A stretch of DNA of 64,000 nucleotides from Cryptomeria japonica (GCF_030272615.1 NC_081412.1:344531870-344595869); one strand, 5' to 3'. Counted from the first letter of the stretch, positions 21,571 through 34,278 are shown. The notes: generated by a model not told the origin, from the letters alone. Translations and numbers: made by a program.

Positions 21571-22375
21571 ATGAACAAAAATATGTATTATGTGTCTGTG
21601 CTTCCCTATGAAATGTCGAGTATAAATGTTCAACCTCTGCCAAATCACCATAGAGATTTCTTTATGGAAAGATATAAGCCATTGAATTTTAATGGTATCC
21701 AAGGTTTCCCAAATCCTATTCCAGCAAATGTTAGGGAACGATTGCTAGAATTCAGTGGGAAAAGATCAGAATCAACATGTGAGAATTTGCAGGAGTTTTC
21801 TTAATTAATGGGAGATTTTGAGATAAATCAGGAAGATGTTTTCATGAACCTATTCATTTAATCTTTGAAGGAAAACGCCAGAAATTGGTTTTCTTACCCG
21901 CCAGCATGTTCTATCTCGTCATGGGATGAATTAAAGGTAGCATTCATGGAACAATTTGGTGAAAGAATTAATCCAAGCTCAATTATGAAAACATTCATGG
22001 GTATCTAGAAGGAAGAAGGTCAGTTAGTACCTACTCTTAATCTCAGGTTTTCTAGGGCATTGGATGAAATTCCTAGCAGTTATAAACCAAATGATGCAAT
22101 ATTTTTGGTTGTTTATTTTGCTGCATTTGATGAGGAAGAAAGCTATTTGCTCAGAGATAAAGATCCTAACACCTTACATCAGGATTATAGGATAGAAATA
22201 GATATTAAGAATAACTTGAAGTATGGAATCCCTATGGGTTATCTATCTGCAGTGGTATTCTATCCCATAGTATTATAGGTTAAAGAGAGGTATGAGCTAG
22301 AAGATGAAGATCAATATCAAGGCGTTTACATCCCTATTGATCACATTAGACATGTTATTGATTATAATTTGAACA
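21571..22375 (+). pseudogene. gag-like ORF, unit 1
   Basis: From ATG 21571 (MNKNMYYVSVLPYEM) the frame encodes a gypsy-type gag capsid region: SLKENARNWFSYPP, SSWDELKVAFMEQFGERI and LVPTLNLRFSRALDEIP. TAA breaks it at 21802 and again in the LFI-stop-SLKEN stretch, TAG just before KEEGQ, and TAG after YPIVL. An extra A in a run near 22375 shifts the frame relative to unit 2. The TAA at 21802 and the second TAA are present at the same codons in unit 2, so they predate the duplication. No zinc knuckle is recognisable after it. Confidence 0.82.
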
Positions 22376-23900
22376 AAAAATGTGAGTGAAGAGAACTTGT
22401 CCTGGATAGTGGTTATTCCTCATGATAATGAAGAAGAGGTTAACGAGAAATTGTGTGATATAATTGACATAGAGGTGGAGATGATGTCAATCATTTCACC
22501 AAATGATAGTAACAGTGGTTATTGCAGGAATGAGATTCCACAAGAGGTTCATCTGCAGAATTGTGTTTCAAATAGATCCAAGAGTGAGTTTGAAGGATTG
22601 GAAAGTTTTATGTCTGAAATAGATGCAAGTATGCAGGATTTTGAAGATATAAATTTAGTCTCTCAGGAAGTAGTTGTATATGATAATGACAATTTAGATG
22701 ATGAGATGCCATCAGCTTTTGCTGATAATACTTGTGAGATAGACAATTATGTGGTGTGTTCAAATAATGAGAATAGATTGCAACTTGTATATAAGCCACA
22801 GGGATCCACCCAGAGTAAGGTGCATAAAAGGTTGATTGAGATGTGTGTCCTAGAAGATAATGTTTTGAATAGTTGCAAACCAATTGTTCCATTATAAACA
22901 GTTGTGTATGAAAGAACTCAGAAATCAAAAAATAATGAGGAGATTTTATTAGACCAGTTTAGGGATCAGCCCTATAGGGAACTGGTTTTGTGCAAGGATT
23001 TTGCTTCATATGAATAGTGGGAGATTGAAGAAGATAAAAAAGATTATGCTAAAACCCGTTGTCCTGATACTCTAGAGGACTTTTATAAAATTGATTTGGA
23101 AACATTTATGTCTAGTGAATGTGAGGGTGATTTCCTCTTTAATGTTACTAATGCCAACATTGAATATGAAAGTGTGGAGTTCATTGATACTGACCAAGGT
23201 AATGAAATAGATGAAGAAGATTGATGTTTTGTTACTCCACGTGACATTTTGAAACCAAAATTGGAATATTTTTTTGTACATGAGCATACTTTTATTGAAA
23301 AGGTAAATGATGACATTTCTTCATGCAGTGATTTAAATGGACACAAAGTTTATCAAGAGTCACTGGCCACAACAAAGGAAAACGGAAGTGAACTAGAATG
23401 GTTTTCAGATATGGACTGTTCAGATATAGATATTTGTAAAACAATTATCATAATGGATGAACTAGCATATGAGATATTTCCCTTTTGTCTTTGTAATGAG
23501 TTTGTACCATGTTCGCAAGAATTATTTAATGATGAGCATGATGTAAAGGTGCAAATAGATGAAGAAACCAATTTTCATGATGAATGTTGCATAATAGAGT
23601 ATGAAGTGATTCACTTCCCTTTTCAACTTAATGAGGTAGACATGAAACTTGTTGAATGTTGTTATTGACACATGTCCATTTCAGATAGAGTATAGGTTTT
23701 GTTTATCTCAAGAAAAGCTAGATGACAAGGTTCAAATAAGTGGACAGTGCACTGAGATAAATGTTTTTTATAACATACTGAGGGAGGAACAATTATATAG
23801 CTATGATGTTTCTAGATTGTTCAAGATGTAACATGATCATAACTACATTTTTTACAGAGGAAAATATTGGTTGATATTGACAGATGGGATTGGTCTATCA
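22376..23900 (+). pseudogene. acidic ORF after gag, unit 1 (unknown function)
   Basis: Continues the gag frame of unit 2 after the one-base shift. It is D/E-rich, including DNEEEVNEKLCDIIDIEVEM near 22430 and SFMSEIDASMQDFEDINL near 22605. The open pieces are 22382-22897, 23249-23668 and 23649-23831. There is no DSG or DTG protease box, no RT or integrase motif and no Cys/His knuckle. The matching region of unit 2 (29358-30726) is better kept. In autonomous relatives this position holds the gag-protease junction, but I do not recognise the family. Confidence 0.6.
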
Positions 23901-24212
23901 TATGTGGTTTGACCCTACATGCCACAAATAGTTTGGGGTAGAGTAATTTTTTTGACTCTATTCCCAATGGAGTGATTAATAATTCCCTCTTGAATTGCTT
24001 GTTTATGGACAATTTTTGAGGTTCTACTTTTCTTAAAGTAGCTGTTATCCATGAGCATTCGTTAGGTTTCTTTGGTAGTGTAGTTTCCTTTTTGTTGAAG
24101 TTACCCTGTCCAGGTAATTTCTTTTTGGTCCACCATGCAATTGGTCTTCTTTCCCAAAGATTCTGGTTTCTTGCCTTATTTCTATGAAATGGACATCCCC
24201 AACAAAAGCCAC
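23901..24212 (+). other. 3' untranslated region, unit 1
   Basis: Noncoding; joins the acidic ORF to LTR 2. Directly before the LTR there is no clear polypurine tract (the last bases are ...CCAACAAAAGCCAC). Confidence 0.6.
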
Positions 24213-27200
24213 TTATAGCTCTGAAAATTGATTGCATGAGAATTTTCAATTTTTGAGTTTAAACATTGATCTTTTTGGTTTTATCTGCATCCTCTGTCAA
24301 AGTTCAAGGTATAGGGTTTAGGGTTTATCAAAATTTCTTATGTCTTGTGAAGAAAACCCTAGCAATGATATATCTCATCATTAATTTTTCCCACTTAAAG
24401 TCGAGGGTTGTATTCTGTTGGCGGGGCCTTTCTATTCCCTAAGTGCTAAGTCGTGGTGGACCAGTTTATGAAATGATTTTCCTAAGTCGTGTGTGAAAAT
24501 TTCCCTATAGTCGCTCTCTTTTAATATTTATGCCTGCTCCAGCATTTTTCCTAAGTTTAAAATCCTAAGTATTTTGGTCGATCGATAAAAGAAGAATAGA
24601 TCTGACAGTCTATGCTTACCCATGGTTGAAAGTGTAGTGGAGATAAAGACCGTGGCATCGCGAGATGATGCCATGCATCTTCGGAAAAAGAGGGGTGAGC
24701 TAGCGGTGTAACCTGTCGAATCCATATGTCATCGGTTCTCAAGCGGTAAAAACTAGTTTACTAACAATCCTATCAATTAGAACGTGTTCAAGATGAATGA
24801 CGATGTTATGTCTTGCAGTACAAGGTGCCCGCTTTTTAATTCTAAAAGGGTTAATGGGCACCATGCAAAGCAATAAAGCATGAACAAATCTGATGGCCCC
24901 CATATTTCTGTGATGGAAGTTGCAAGGAGGTTACGGACCCCGACATCACGAGATGATGCCACATGTCTCGGGCTGACTAGGAAGACCTACGGTGGGGCTA
25001 CTGATAGAGTCTGGTCGAAAGATCATATGACACTGATTAGTCATGATTTAAGGGGTTCGTGGATATAGATGAAAGGTCCAAAATCCACATAGACAAATGA
25101 TGATTGTTTGATTTGCCAGGTTGGGTAAGATCTGCGGCTGAGTTTCAAATTTGAAGGGATTGATATTAAAGACATTGGTTGTAGCCTGCACGGGAAAGAT
25201 AGGGTGAATAGGATGCAAACTTGTTGACTAAGGATTGATGGTGATGAGTTTGAAGTTTTGAATGTCGACTCACTCTTGAGGAATCTTGTGTGAGTTTCTT
25301 GTTGGGTAAAGGACTGATTAGACAATTAGGGATAATATCTCAGAGATGTTAAAGCATCGGATAAGCTTCAGGTTTAGATATGATGGATCACGGGTTCTCT
25401 GTTGAATTCAAAGATTGCTTGTTGATAGGAATCCTAAAGTAGAAGACTGTACACTCAAGAAGGAATAAGATCAGAACAAAATCATTCACACATGGTGAAC
25501 ATATGCAGGTGGCAATGGAGTGATGGCCTAGAAATGATGATGACTTGAGTTATAGGCATGATTGTTGGAATCCATAGCTGGCAAGATGAGCAAAAAATAT
25601 CAGGATGATGATTCTTCAAATGGATTATCACCATGACTTTGAATAGAATTCTGATTATAAATTTACTAGGTTGATGATAGAATGGGTAGAGATAGATAGA
25701 AACTTCTTCACTTTTCTGAGAACAGTTTTTATCAGTAAGAAGATGGTATTCAAGCAAAATTATTTATGGAGTCGTTGCATGCTTTGTGACACTGGATGGA
25801 TGTCTTATCTCTGGTATGAGGTTTCTCATTGTAAGAGGGTTTGTGAAAGATCATAGGATTGTCAGACGGGGCATGAAATCCTTTTCTTATCAGGGAAAGC
25901 CACCCAGGACATCTCCTTTGTTCTTACTTTGTATTTTTTTGGCTGAGTGTTCCAAGAGGGAGCTCATAGGGAATTGAAAGAAGGATTTATTCGAGTGAGG
26001 ATTGGTAGCCAGTCATCTTTGCAATGACATGGAAGCTACAATGCCTTCTCAATAAATTATGTTTACCCCCAAGCTCCTCTTTCCATTTTTTCTGATCTGG
26101 GGCATAAAGGCTAGATATTTTCCTCTAATTCAACGGGAAATTCTTGTTTCTTGCTAGGATCTATTTTCCTTTTCAAGAACAGAAATATTGTAGAGAAGAC
26201 TGAGCATCTCAGGGTCCATCTGGAAGTGTCTAGGTAATATCGACATGTCTCAAGTGATTTCATTTCTACCGATAATTAATTGAATATTTTGGTTCCACCT
26301 CATCACGGGCACCAGCATGTGGATAAGGAATATTTTGTAACAGCATTGTGTACAACCTCTAGGGCTTGGTTTTGGTTACAGGTGTCTTTTAGCTTGAAGC
26401 TTGTCGCTCCCTTGTTTTCTATAAAAGGGAAATCAAGGCCATAAGTTAAGGTTCCAAATTTTCTGAGAAGGATTTCTGAAAAAGTAGGTCCATTCTTTAG
26501 GGTTAGGTCCCATATAGTTTTAGAGAGTCATGAAAAATAGTAGGGAACTGTAATGTCATTTTGTAGAGAAAAAGTAATAAAATGGTTGCAAGTTTCCTTT
26601 TCAAAGGGGTTATTCTATAATTGAAATTGTCATCTGTTATCTGATAAAAGATAGCTTATGATATTAATGCATATATATTATCTAATCATTACTCTCTTGT
26701 GTGCGATTTTATCTTCTTTTGAGCAAATGGGATCAAGGGTTTCATTTGTTTGTTGCATTGTTATAATGTATGTAATTTTCCATTCAATGCTTTATTCCAA
26801 GGGTTAATTAAAATGCTTGAATGAGATTACAAAGAAATAAAACTTGTACCAGGATTTGATAAGTAGTCTGGGTAAGGGATTGTAGGTAGAACAATATTGT
26901 AAGGCAGTATTGTTCAAGGCTAAACCAGCTATTAGACATGTTTTTATCAGATTTCAACAACTTTTCAGAGAATCTGTAGCCCAAATGAATAAGGCATTGG
27001 TATTTGCTAGAAAATGTCATTAGGTTTTTGGTTTCTTGTATGTGTTCTTTGGGATTTCTCTGAGTAAATCTCTAAAGATATCAGAATATCATTGTTAATT
27101 TTTATGTATTTTCTGAAAGTTATCCCTCCTATCTCATGCTCCATCCTAAGGTCGAGGATCACTAAAGGACTTGCCATCCTTGAGCATTCTCCCTTTATGT

Positions 27201-27458
27201 TGAGTCCTTTTATGAGATTCTTTGATTTGTTTTTAGTTGATTCCTAAGTATTGTTGCAGAGATCGGGAAGTTCACTGAAGGGATTACCCTCTTGGGTTCT
27301 GTAGAGCCCAAAGTGTAGAAGGATCTTGTATCCTTGTTGAAGTTTGTCCAAGCCTTATGGATATTGATAGTTGGAAGTGGCTTTCCATAGGTATTTAGAG
27401 GAATCAACTTGGTCTCTGCTTTGTGGCAGTGTAAGCCTATTTGTTCTGGGAACAAACA
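24213..27458 (+). repeat. LTR 2 of the array, shared by both units (~3.25 kb)
   Basis: Its start by homology is TTATAGCTCTG (TG mutated to TT) and its end ...GGGAACAAACA. It serves as 3' LTR of unit 1 and 5' LTR of unit 2. Confidence 0.9.
26420..26427 (+). promoter_or_regulatory. TATA box in LTR 2
   Basis: TATAAAAG about 2.2 kb into the LTR and ~1.0 kb before its end, kept in LTR 3. Confidence 0.55.
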
Positions 27459-27462
27459 AAAA

Positions 27463-27480
27463 TGGTGACTCTACTGGGGA
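27463..27480 (+). other. primer-binding site, unit 2
   Basis: TGGTGACTCTACTGGGGA, one base different from unit 1. Confidence 0.7.
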
Positions 27481-28379
27481 GAATATGAATTTTAAGAATC
27501 TTTGGTTAAGATTATTTACTTAATACATAATTGAGATTATCCCATCCGAGTCACCAACGAAAATTGTGACTCTGCTAGGGAATGTTGTATAAAGTTGTCT
27601 GGGTATTTTGTGATTTGATAGTTGAGCACTTCTCTCGCGTCACGGGACTCAAATCTTTGCCCATAGAGTGAAGAGTTTATTAATCTGTCCCTTGACGGTT
27701 TGAGTCAATTCTCATAAATGTTGTTGGAGAATTTGTTGTAGTTCATCTTCTAATAAAAAGTTTTGTCCAGATCTATCCATGTTTCAAAGTTATTTATAAT
27801 ACCTCACAAGTTGTGAGTGGCGACTCTAAGACTCTGAGATCTATGCACCAGTGTGTATATGTGTGAAGAAGAGCCAAAGAATTTGCAAAAGAGATGAAGC
27901 ACATTTTTATCTTTTATGATGAAGTACCCCGATAAGCTGAAGAGGTAATCCATATAATGCCATTTGTTGATAAGGAAGTGTTGCAGTGTTGTGTTGAAAC
28001 AAATCTGACCTGTGAGGGAATTCTAGTTGTTTGAGTGTTTGTCCTCTACAAGGAGGTGGTGACTCTGTCAAAGATCAGTGTTAAAGATTTGAAGGATTGA
28101 AGGTGAATTTGCAAAAAGTCTCAAGTTAAAGAAGGCAGCAGCAACTTCAGCATTTCCAGGTATTTTTTATTTTCATGACTCAAATATATTTTCATGAAAA
28201 TTATATGTAAAAAATGTTCCCTAAAGAGTGAGAGAAGCACTAAGGAAGGGAATGGTAGTAATTATTTTACATACTCCTGTGATTTAATTTTCACATTCTA
28301 TATGAGGTTAGATGGATTATATTTTGAGCTATGCAGTGCAATAGTTTAAGATTTAGGGAAAAAGGAAAGAAATAGGGAG
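27481..28379 (+). other. leader of unit 2
   Basis: Matches 20675-21570. The PBS-like repeats are partly decayed: TTGTGACTCTGCTAGGGA near 27565, TGGCGACTCTA near 27820, and TGGTGACTCTG near 28068. No conserved ORF. Confidence 0.6.
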
Positions 28380-29357
28380 ATGAATGAAAATATGTATTAT
28401 GTGCCTATGCTTCCCTATGAAATGTCGAGTATAAATGTGCAAACTATGCCAAATCACCATAGAGATTTCTTTATGGAAAGATATACGCCACTGAATTTTA
28501 ATGGTATCCAAGTTTTCCCAAATCCTATTTCTGCAAATGGTAGGGAACAATTGCTAGAATTCAGTGGGAAAAGATCAAAATCAACACGTCAGCATTTGCA
28601 GGAGTTTTCTTAATTAATGGGAGATTTTGAGATAAATCAGGAAGATGTTTTCATGAAGCTATTTGTTTAATCTTTGAAGGAAAATGCCAGAGCTTAGTTT
28701 TCTTACCTACCAACATGTTCTATCTCATCATGGGATGAATTAAAGGTAGCATTCATTGAATAGTTTGCTGAAAGAATTTATCCAAGCTCAGCTATGAAAA
28801 CATTCATGGGTGTCCAAAAGGAAGAAGGTGATTTAGTACCCGCTCTTAATCTTAGGTTTGCTAGGGCATTGGATGGCATTCCTACCAGTTATAAACCAAT
28901 TGATGTAGTATGTTTGGTTATTTATTTGGCTGCATTTGATGAGGAAGAAAGCTATCTGCTGAGAGATATAGATCCTAACACCTTTCATCAGGCTTATAGG
29001 ATAGCAATGGATATTGAGAACAACTTGAAGTATGGAATCCCTAGGAGTTATCTATCTGCAAGGGTATGCCATCCCATAGTATTAGAGGTTCAAGAGAGGT
29101 ATGATCTAGAGGATAAAGATCAATATCAAGGCATTTACATCCCTATTGATCACATTAGCCATGTTATTGATTATGATTTGAACAAAAATGTGAGTGACGA
29201 GAACTTGTCCTGGACAGTGGTTATTCCTCATGATAATGAAGAAGAGGTTAATGAGAAATTGTGTGATATAATTTACATAGATATGGAGATGGAGATGATG
29301 TCAATCATTTCACCAAATGACAGTAACAATCGTTGTTCCAGGAATGAGATTCCATAA
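28380..29357 (+). pseudogene. gag-like ORF, unit 2
   Basis: The better-kept copy. ATG 28380 (MNENMYYVPMLPYEM) leads to TAA 28611-28613, the same broken codon as unit 1. Further stops follow in the LFV-stop-SLKEN stretch, in the sequence before VFLPTNMF, and at IE-stop-FAER. From 28794 to 29357 a 187-residue frame is open (KTFMGVQKEEGDLVPALNLR through DEEESYLLRD and YIPIDHISHVIDYDLNK). It ends at a TAA that replaces the CAA of unit 1. The capsid-like helices around VPALNLRFARALDGIPTSY support gag. Confidence 0.82.
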
Positions 29358-30726
29358 GAGGTTCATCTACAGTCTTGTGTTTTAGATAGATCCAATAGTG
29401 AGTTTGAAGGATTGGAAAGTTTTACGTCTGAAATAGATTCAAGTATGCAGGATTTTGATGATATAAATTCAGTCTCTCGGGAAGTAGTTGTATATGATAA
29501 TGACAATTCAGATGATGTGATGCCATCATCTTTTGTTGATAATACCTATGAGATAGACAATTATGTGGTGTATTCAAATAATAAGAATAGATTGCAACTT
29601 GTATCTATGCCATAGCGATCCACCTAGAGTAAGGTTCATAAAAGGTTGATTAAGATGTGTGTCCTAGAAGATAATGTTTTGAATAGTTGTAAACCAATTG
29701 TTCCATTACAAACAATTGTGTATGGAAGAACTCATAAATCAACAATAATGAGGAGATTTTATTAGACCAGTTTAGGGATCAACCCTATAGTGAAACGGTT
29801 ATGTGCAAGGAGTTTTCTTCATATGAAGAGTGGGAGATTGAAGAAGATGGAAAAGATTATGCCGAAACCTGTTGTGTTGATCCTCTTGAGGACTTTTATA
29901 AAATTGATTTGGAAACATTTATGACTAGTGAATGTGAGGGTGATTTACTCTTTAGTGTTACAAATGCTGACATTGAATATGAAAGTGTGGAGTTCATTGA
30001 TACTGACCGAGGTTATGAAATAAATAAAGAAGATTACTGTTTTGTTACTCCACATGACATTTTGAAACCAGAATTGGAATATTTTGTTGTACATGAGCAT
30101 ACTTTTGTTGAAAAGGTAAATGATGACATTTCTTCATGTAGTGATTTGAATGTACACAAAGTTGATCAAGAGCCACTGGCCACACAAAGGAAAATGGAAG
30201 TTAACTAGAATTGTTTTCAGATATGAACTGTTCGGATATAGATATTTGTAAAACAATTATCATATTGGATGAACCTATATATGAGAGATTTCTCTTTTGT
30301 CTTTGTAATGATTTTGTACCATGTTCGCAAGAATGCTTTGATGATGAGCATGATGTAAAGGTGCAAACAGATGAAGAAACCAATTTTCATGATGAAATTT
30401 GCATAATAGAGTATGAAGTGTTTCACTTCCCTTTTCAGCTTAATGAGGTAGACATGAAACATGTTGAATGTTGTTATCAACACATCTCCATTTCAGATAT
30501 TGAGTATAGGTTTTGTTTATTTCAAGAAAAGCCAGATGAAAAGGTTCAAATAAGTGGACACTGCACTGAGATAAAGGTTTTTTATAACATATTGAGGGAG
30601 GAACAATTATATAGCTATGATATCTCTAGATTGTTCAAGATGCAACATGATCATAACTACATTTTTGAGAGAGGAAAATATTTGTTGATATTGACATATG
30701 AAATTGGGCTATCATATGTGGTTTGA
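29358..30726 (+). pseudogene. acidic ORF after gag, unit 2 (unknown function)
   Basis: Readable as 29412-29615, 29801-30208 and 30211-30726, separated by stops. It is rich in D/E, F and C: EEWEIEEDGKDYAE near 29830, LEDFYKIDLETFMTSECEG near 29890, DLNVHKVDQEPLA near 30145, and DEETNFHDEICIIEYEV near 30370. The last piece ends YEIGLSYVV at TGA 30724. It has no recognised catalytic motif. Since both units keep homologous text over about 1.3 kb, it was probably a real coding region of the founder. Confidence 0.65.
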
Positions 30727-31027
30727 CCCTACAGGCCACAAATAGTTTGGGGTAGAGTAAATTTTATGACTCTATGCCCAATGGAGTGATTAATAATTCC
30801 CTCTTGAATTGCATGTTCATGGATAATTTTTGAGGTTCTCCTTTTCTTAAAGTAGCTGTTATCCATGAGAATTAGTCACGTATTCTTTGGTAGTGTAGTT
30901 TCCTTTCTATTAAAGTTACCATGCGCAACTAATTTCTTTTTGATCTGTCCTACAATTGGTCCACTTTCCCAGAGATTTTGGTTTCTTGCCTCATTCCTGT
31001 GAAATGGACATCCCCAAGTAGAGCCAC
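30727..31027 (+). other. 3' untranslated region, unit 2
   Basis: Noncoding. It ends ...CCCCAAGTAGAGCCAC against LTR 3, again without a typical polypurine tract. Confidence 0.6.
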
Positions 31028-34000
31028 TGATAGCTCTGAAAAATTGATTGCATGAGAATTTTCAATTTTTGAGTTTAAACATTGATCTTTCTAGTTTTAT
31101 ATGCATCCTCTGTTAAAGTTCAACTTATAAGGCTTAGAGTTAGTAAAATTTTCTTATGTCTTGTGAAGAAAACCATAGCAATGATATATCTCATCATTAT
31201 TTTTTCCCACTTAAAGTCGAGGGTTGTATTCTGTTGGTGAGGCCTTTCTATTCCCTAAGTGCTAAGTCGTGGTGGACTGGTTTATTAAATGATTTTCCTA
31301 AGTCGTGTGTTAAAATTTCTTTATAGTCAGTCTCTTTTAATATTTATGCATGCTCCCACATTTTTCCTATTTAAAATCCTAAGTATTTTAGTTGGTCAAT
31401 AAAAGCATAATAGATCTAACGGTCTGCGCTTCCTCATGGTTGAAAGTGCACTGGACATAAAGACCGGGATATCATGAGATGATTCTACATGTCTTCGACA
31501 GAAAAGGGGTAAGTTGGCGGTGTAACATGTCAAAGCATTATGTCACCGGTTCTCAAGCGGTAAAAACTAGTTTACTAACAGTCTAATCAATTGACATGTT
31601 TTCAAGATAAATGACGATGTTATGTCCTGAGATAAAAGGTGCCCACTTTTTTAATTCTAAAAGGGTTAACGGGCACCGTGCAAAGCAATAAAGCATGAAA
31701 AAAATTGATGCTCCCCATATTTGGGTGATGGAAGTTACAAGGAGGTTATAGACCATGACATCAAGAGATGATGCCACGTGTCCTAGGCTGACCAAGAAGA
31801 CCTATAGTAGGGCCGCTGACAGAGTCTGGTCGAAAGATGATATGGTGCTGACTAGTCATGACTTTGTGGGTCCGCAGATAAAGATGGAAGGTCCAAAAGC
31901 CACATAGACAAATGATAATCGTTTGATTTTCCAGGTTGGGTAAGATCTGTGGCTGAGTTTCAAATTTGAAGGGATCATTAAAGATATTGGTCGTAGCCCG
32001 CGCAGGAAAGATAGGGATAATATGGATGCAGACTTGTCGACTTAGGATTGATGGTGATGAGTTTGAAGTTTTGAATGTCGACTCACTCCTGAGGAAGCTT
32101 GTGTGAGTTTCTTGTTGGGTAAAGGACTGATTAGACAATTAGGGACAATATCTCAGAGATGTGAAAGGATCGGATAAGCTTCACATTTAGATATGATGGA
32201 TCACGAGTTCTCTGATAAATTTAAAGATTGCTTATTGATAGGAATCCTAAAGCAGAAGACTATACACTCAATAAGGAATAAGATCAAAACAAAATCATTC
32301 ACACATGGTGACCATATGCAGGTGGCAATGGAGTGATGTCCTAGAAATGCCAGTGACTTGAGTTATAGGCACGATTGCTGGAATCCATAGCTGGCAAGAT
32401 GAGCAGAAAATATCAGAATGATGATTCTTCACCTGGATTAGCACCGCCACTTTGAATGGAATTTTGATTATAAATTTATTAGGCTGGTGATAGAATGGGT
32501 AGAGACAGATACAAACTTCTTCATTTTTTTGAGAATAGGTTTTTATCAGTATGAAGATGGTGTTCAAGCAGAATTATGTATGGAGTTGTTGCATGCTTTG
32601 TGACACTAGATAGATGTTTTTTATTTGGTATGAGGTTGCTCAATACCAGAGGGGTTGTGAAAGATCAGTGGATTGTCAGAGGGAGCATGAAAGCCTTTTC
32701 TTATCAGGAAAAGCCACCCAGGACATCTTCTATGTTCTTACTCTTCATTTTATTGGCAAAGTGTTCCAAGAGGGAGCTCATAGGGAACTGAAAGAAGGAT
32801 TTGTTTGAGTGATGATTGGCAACCAGTCATCTCTGCAATGACATGGAAGTTGCAATGCCTTCCGAAAACATTATGTTTATGCCCAAGATCCTATTTCCAT
32901 TTTCTTTGATCTGGGGCATAAAGGCTGGAGATTTTCCTCTAATTTAGTGGGAAAGTCTTGTTTCTTACCGGGATCTATTTTCTTTTTCAAGAAGGGAAAT
33001 GTTGTGAAGAAGACTAAGCATCTCGGGGTCCATCCGAAATTTTCTGGGTGATATCGACACGGCTCAAGTGATTTTGTTTCTACCGATAATCAGTTGAATA
33101 TTTTGGTTCCTCCTCATCATGGGCACCAGCATGTGGATAAGGAATATTTTGTATAAGAATTATGTGCAGCCTCTAGGGCTTGGTTTTGGTGACAGGTGTC
33201 TTTTGTCGTGAAGCTTGTCGCTCCCTTGTTTTCTATAAAAGGGAAATCAAGGCCATAAGTTAAGGTTCTAATTTTCTGAGAAGGATCTCTGAAAAAGTAG
33301 GTCCATTCTGCAAGGTTAGGTCCCATATAGTTTTAGAGAGTCATGAAAAATAGTAGGGAACTGTAAAGTCATTTTGCAAAGCAAAAGTAATAAAATAGTT
33401 ACAAGTTTCCTTTTCAAAGGGGTTATTCCGTAATTGAAAATGGCATCTGTTATCTGATAGATGATAGCTTATGGTATTAATGCAAATATTATTTCTAATC
33501 TTTACTCTCTTGTATGTGATTTTATCTTCTTTTGAGCAAATGGGATCAAGGGTTTCATTTGTTTGTTGTATTGTTATGATGTATGTCATTTTCCATTCAA
33601 TGCTTTAGTCCATGAGGTTAATTAAAATGCTTGAATGAGATTACAGAGAAATAAGACTTGTACCTAGATTTGATAAGTAGTTTGGGTAAGGGATTGTAGG
33701 CAGAACAATATTGTAAGGCAGTATTGTTCAAGGCTAAACCAACTATTAGACAAGTTTTTATCAGATTTCAGCAACTTTTCAAAGACTTTGTAGCCCGAAT
33801 GAATAAGGCACTGGTATTTGCTAGCAAATGTCATTAGGTTTTCAATTTCTTGTCTATTTTCTTTGTGATTTCTCAGAGCAAATCTTTAAAAATATCATAA
33901 TATCATTGTTAAGGTTTTATGTATTTTCTGAAAGTTATCCTTCCTATCTCATGTTCCAGCCTAAGGTCAAGGATCACTAAAGGACTTTACATTCTTGAGC

Positions 34001-34273
34001 ATTCTCCCTTTCTATTGAGTCCTTTTATGAGATGCTCTTATTTGTTTTTCAGTTGATTCCTAAGTATTGTTGCAGAGATCGGGAAGTTCACTGAAGGGAT
34101 TACCCTCCCAGGTCTGCAGAGCCTGAAGTGTAGAAGGATCTTGTATCCTTGTTGAAGTTTGTCCAATCCTGATGGATATTGATAGTTGGGAGTGGCTTTC
34201 CATAGGTATTAGGAGGAATTAGTTTGGTATTTGGCTTGTGGTAGTGTAAGCCCATTTGTGTTGGGAACCAACA
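31028..34273 (+). repeat. LTR 3 of the array (~3.25 kb)
   Basis: It starts TGATAGCTCTG and ends ...GGGAACCAACA at 34273, followed by CCTTC. In the sampled stretch it differs from LTR 2 at about 3 of 87 positions. Confidence 0.9.
33234..33241 (+). promoter_or_regulatory. TATA box in LTR 3
   Basis: TATAAAAG, same place and context (CTTGTTTTC before it) as in LTR 2. Confidence 0.55.
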
Positions 34274-34278
34274 CCTTC
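34274..34278. repeat. target-site duplication of the tandem array, right copy
   Basis: CCTTC, matching 17433-17437. Confidence 0.85.

Larger units (their letters stand above)
17438..34273 (+). mobile_element. three-LTR tandem array of a pol-less Tat/Ogre-like element
   Basis: Three ~3.2 kb LTRs (17438, 24213, 31028) alternate with two ~3.56 kb internal regions. The whole 16.8 kb starts with TG, ends with CA and is flanked by a single CCTTC duplication, so it behaves as one insertion. Each internal region has a PBS of the Tat/Ogre type, a long leader, a gag-like ORF and an acidic ORF, and no protease, RT, RNase H or integrase in any frame. A shared central LTR is what unequal recombination between two copies produces. 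Enzymes must have come from an autonomous partner not present here. Confidence 0.9.

Noticed and set aside
24777-25068. Short frames inside the array LTRs on both strands
   Set aside because: Not kept open in all three LTR copies and without motifs.
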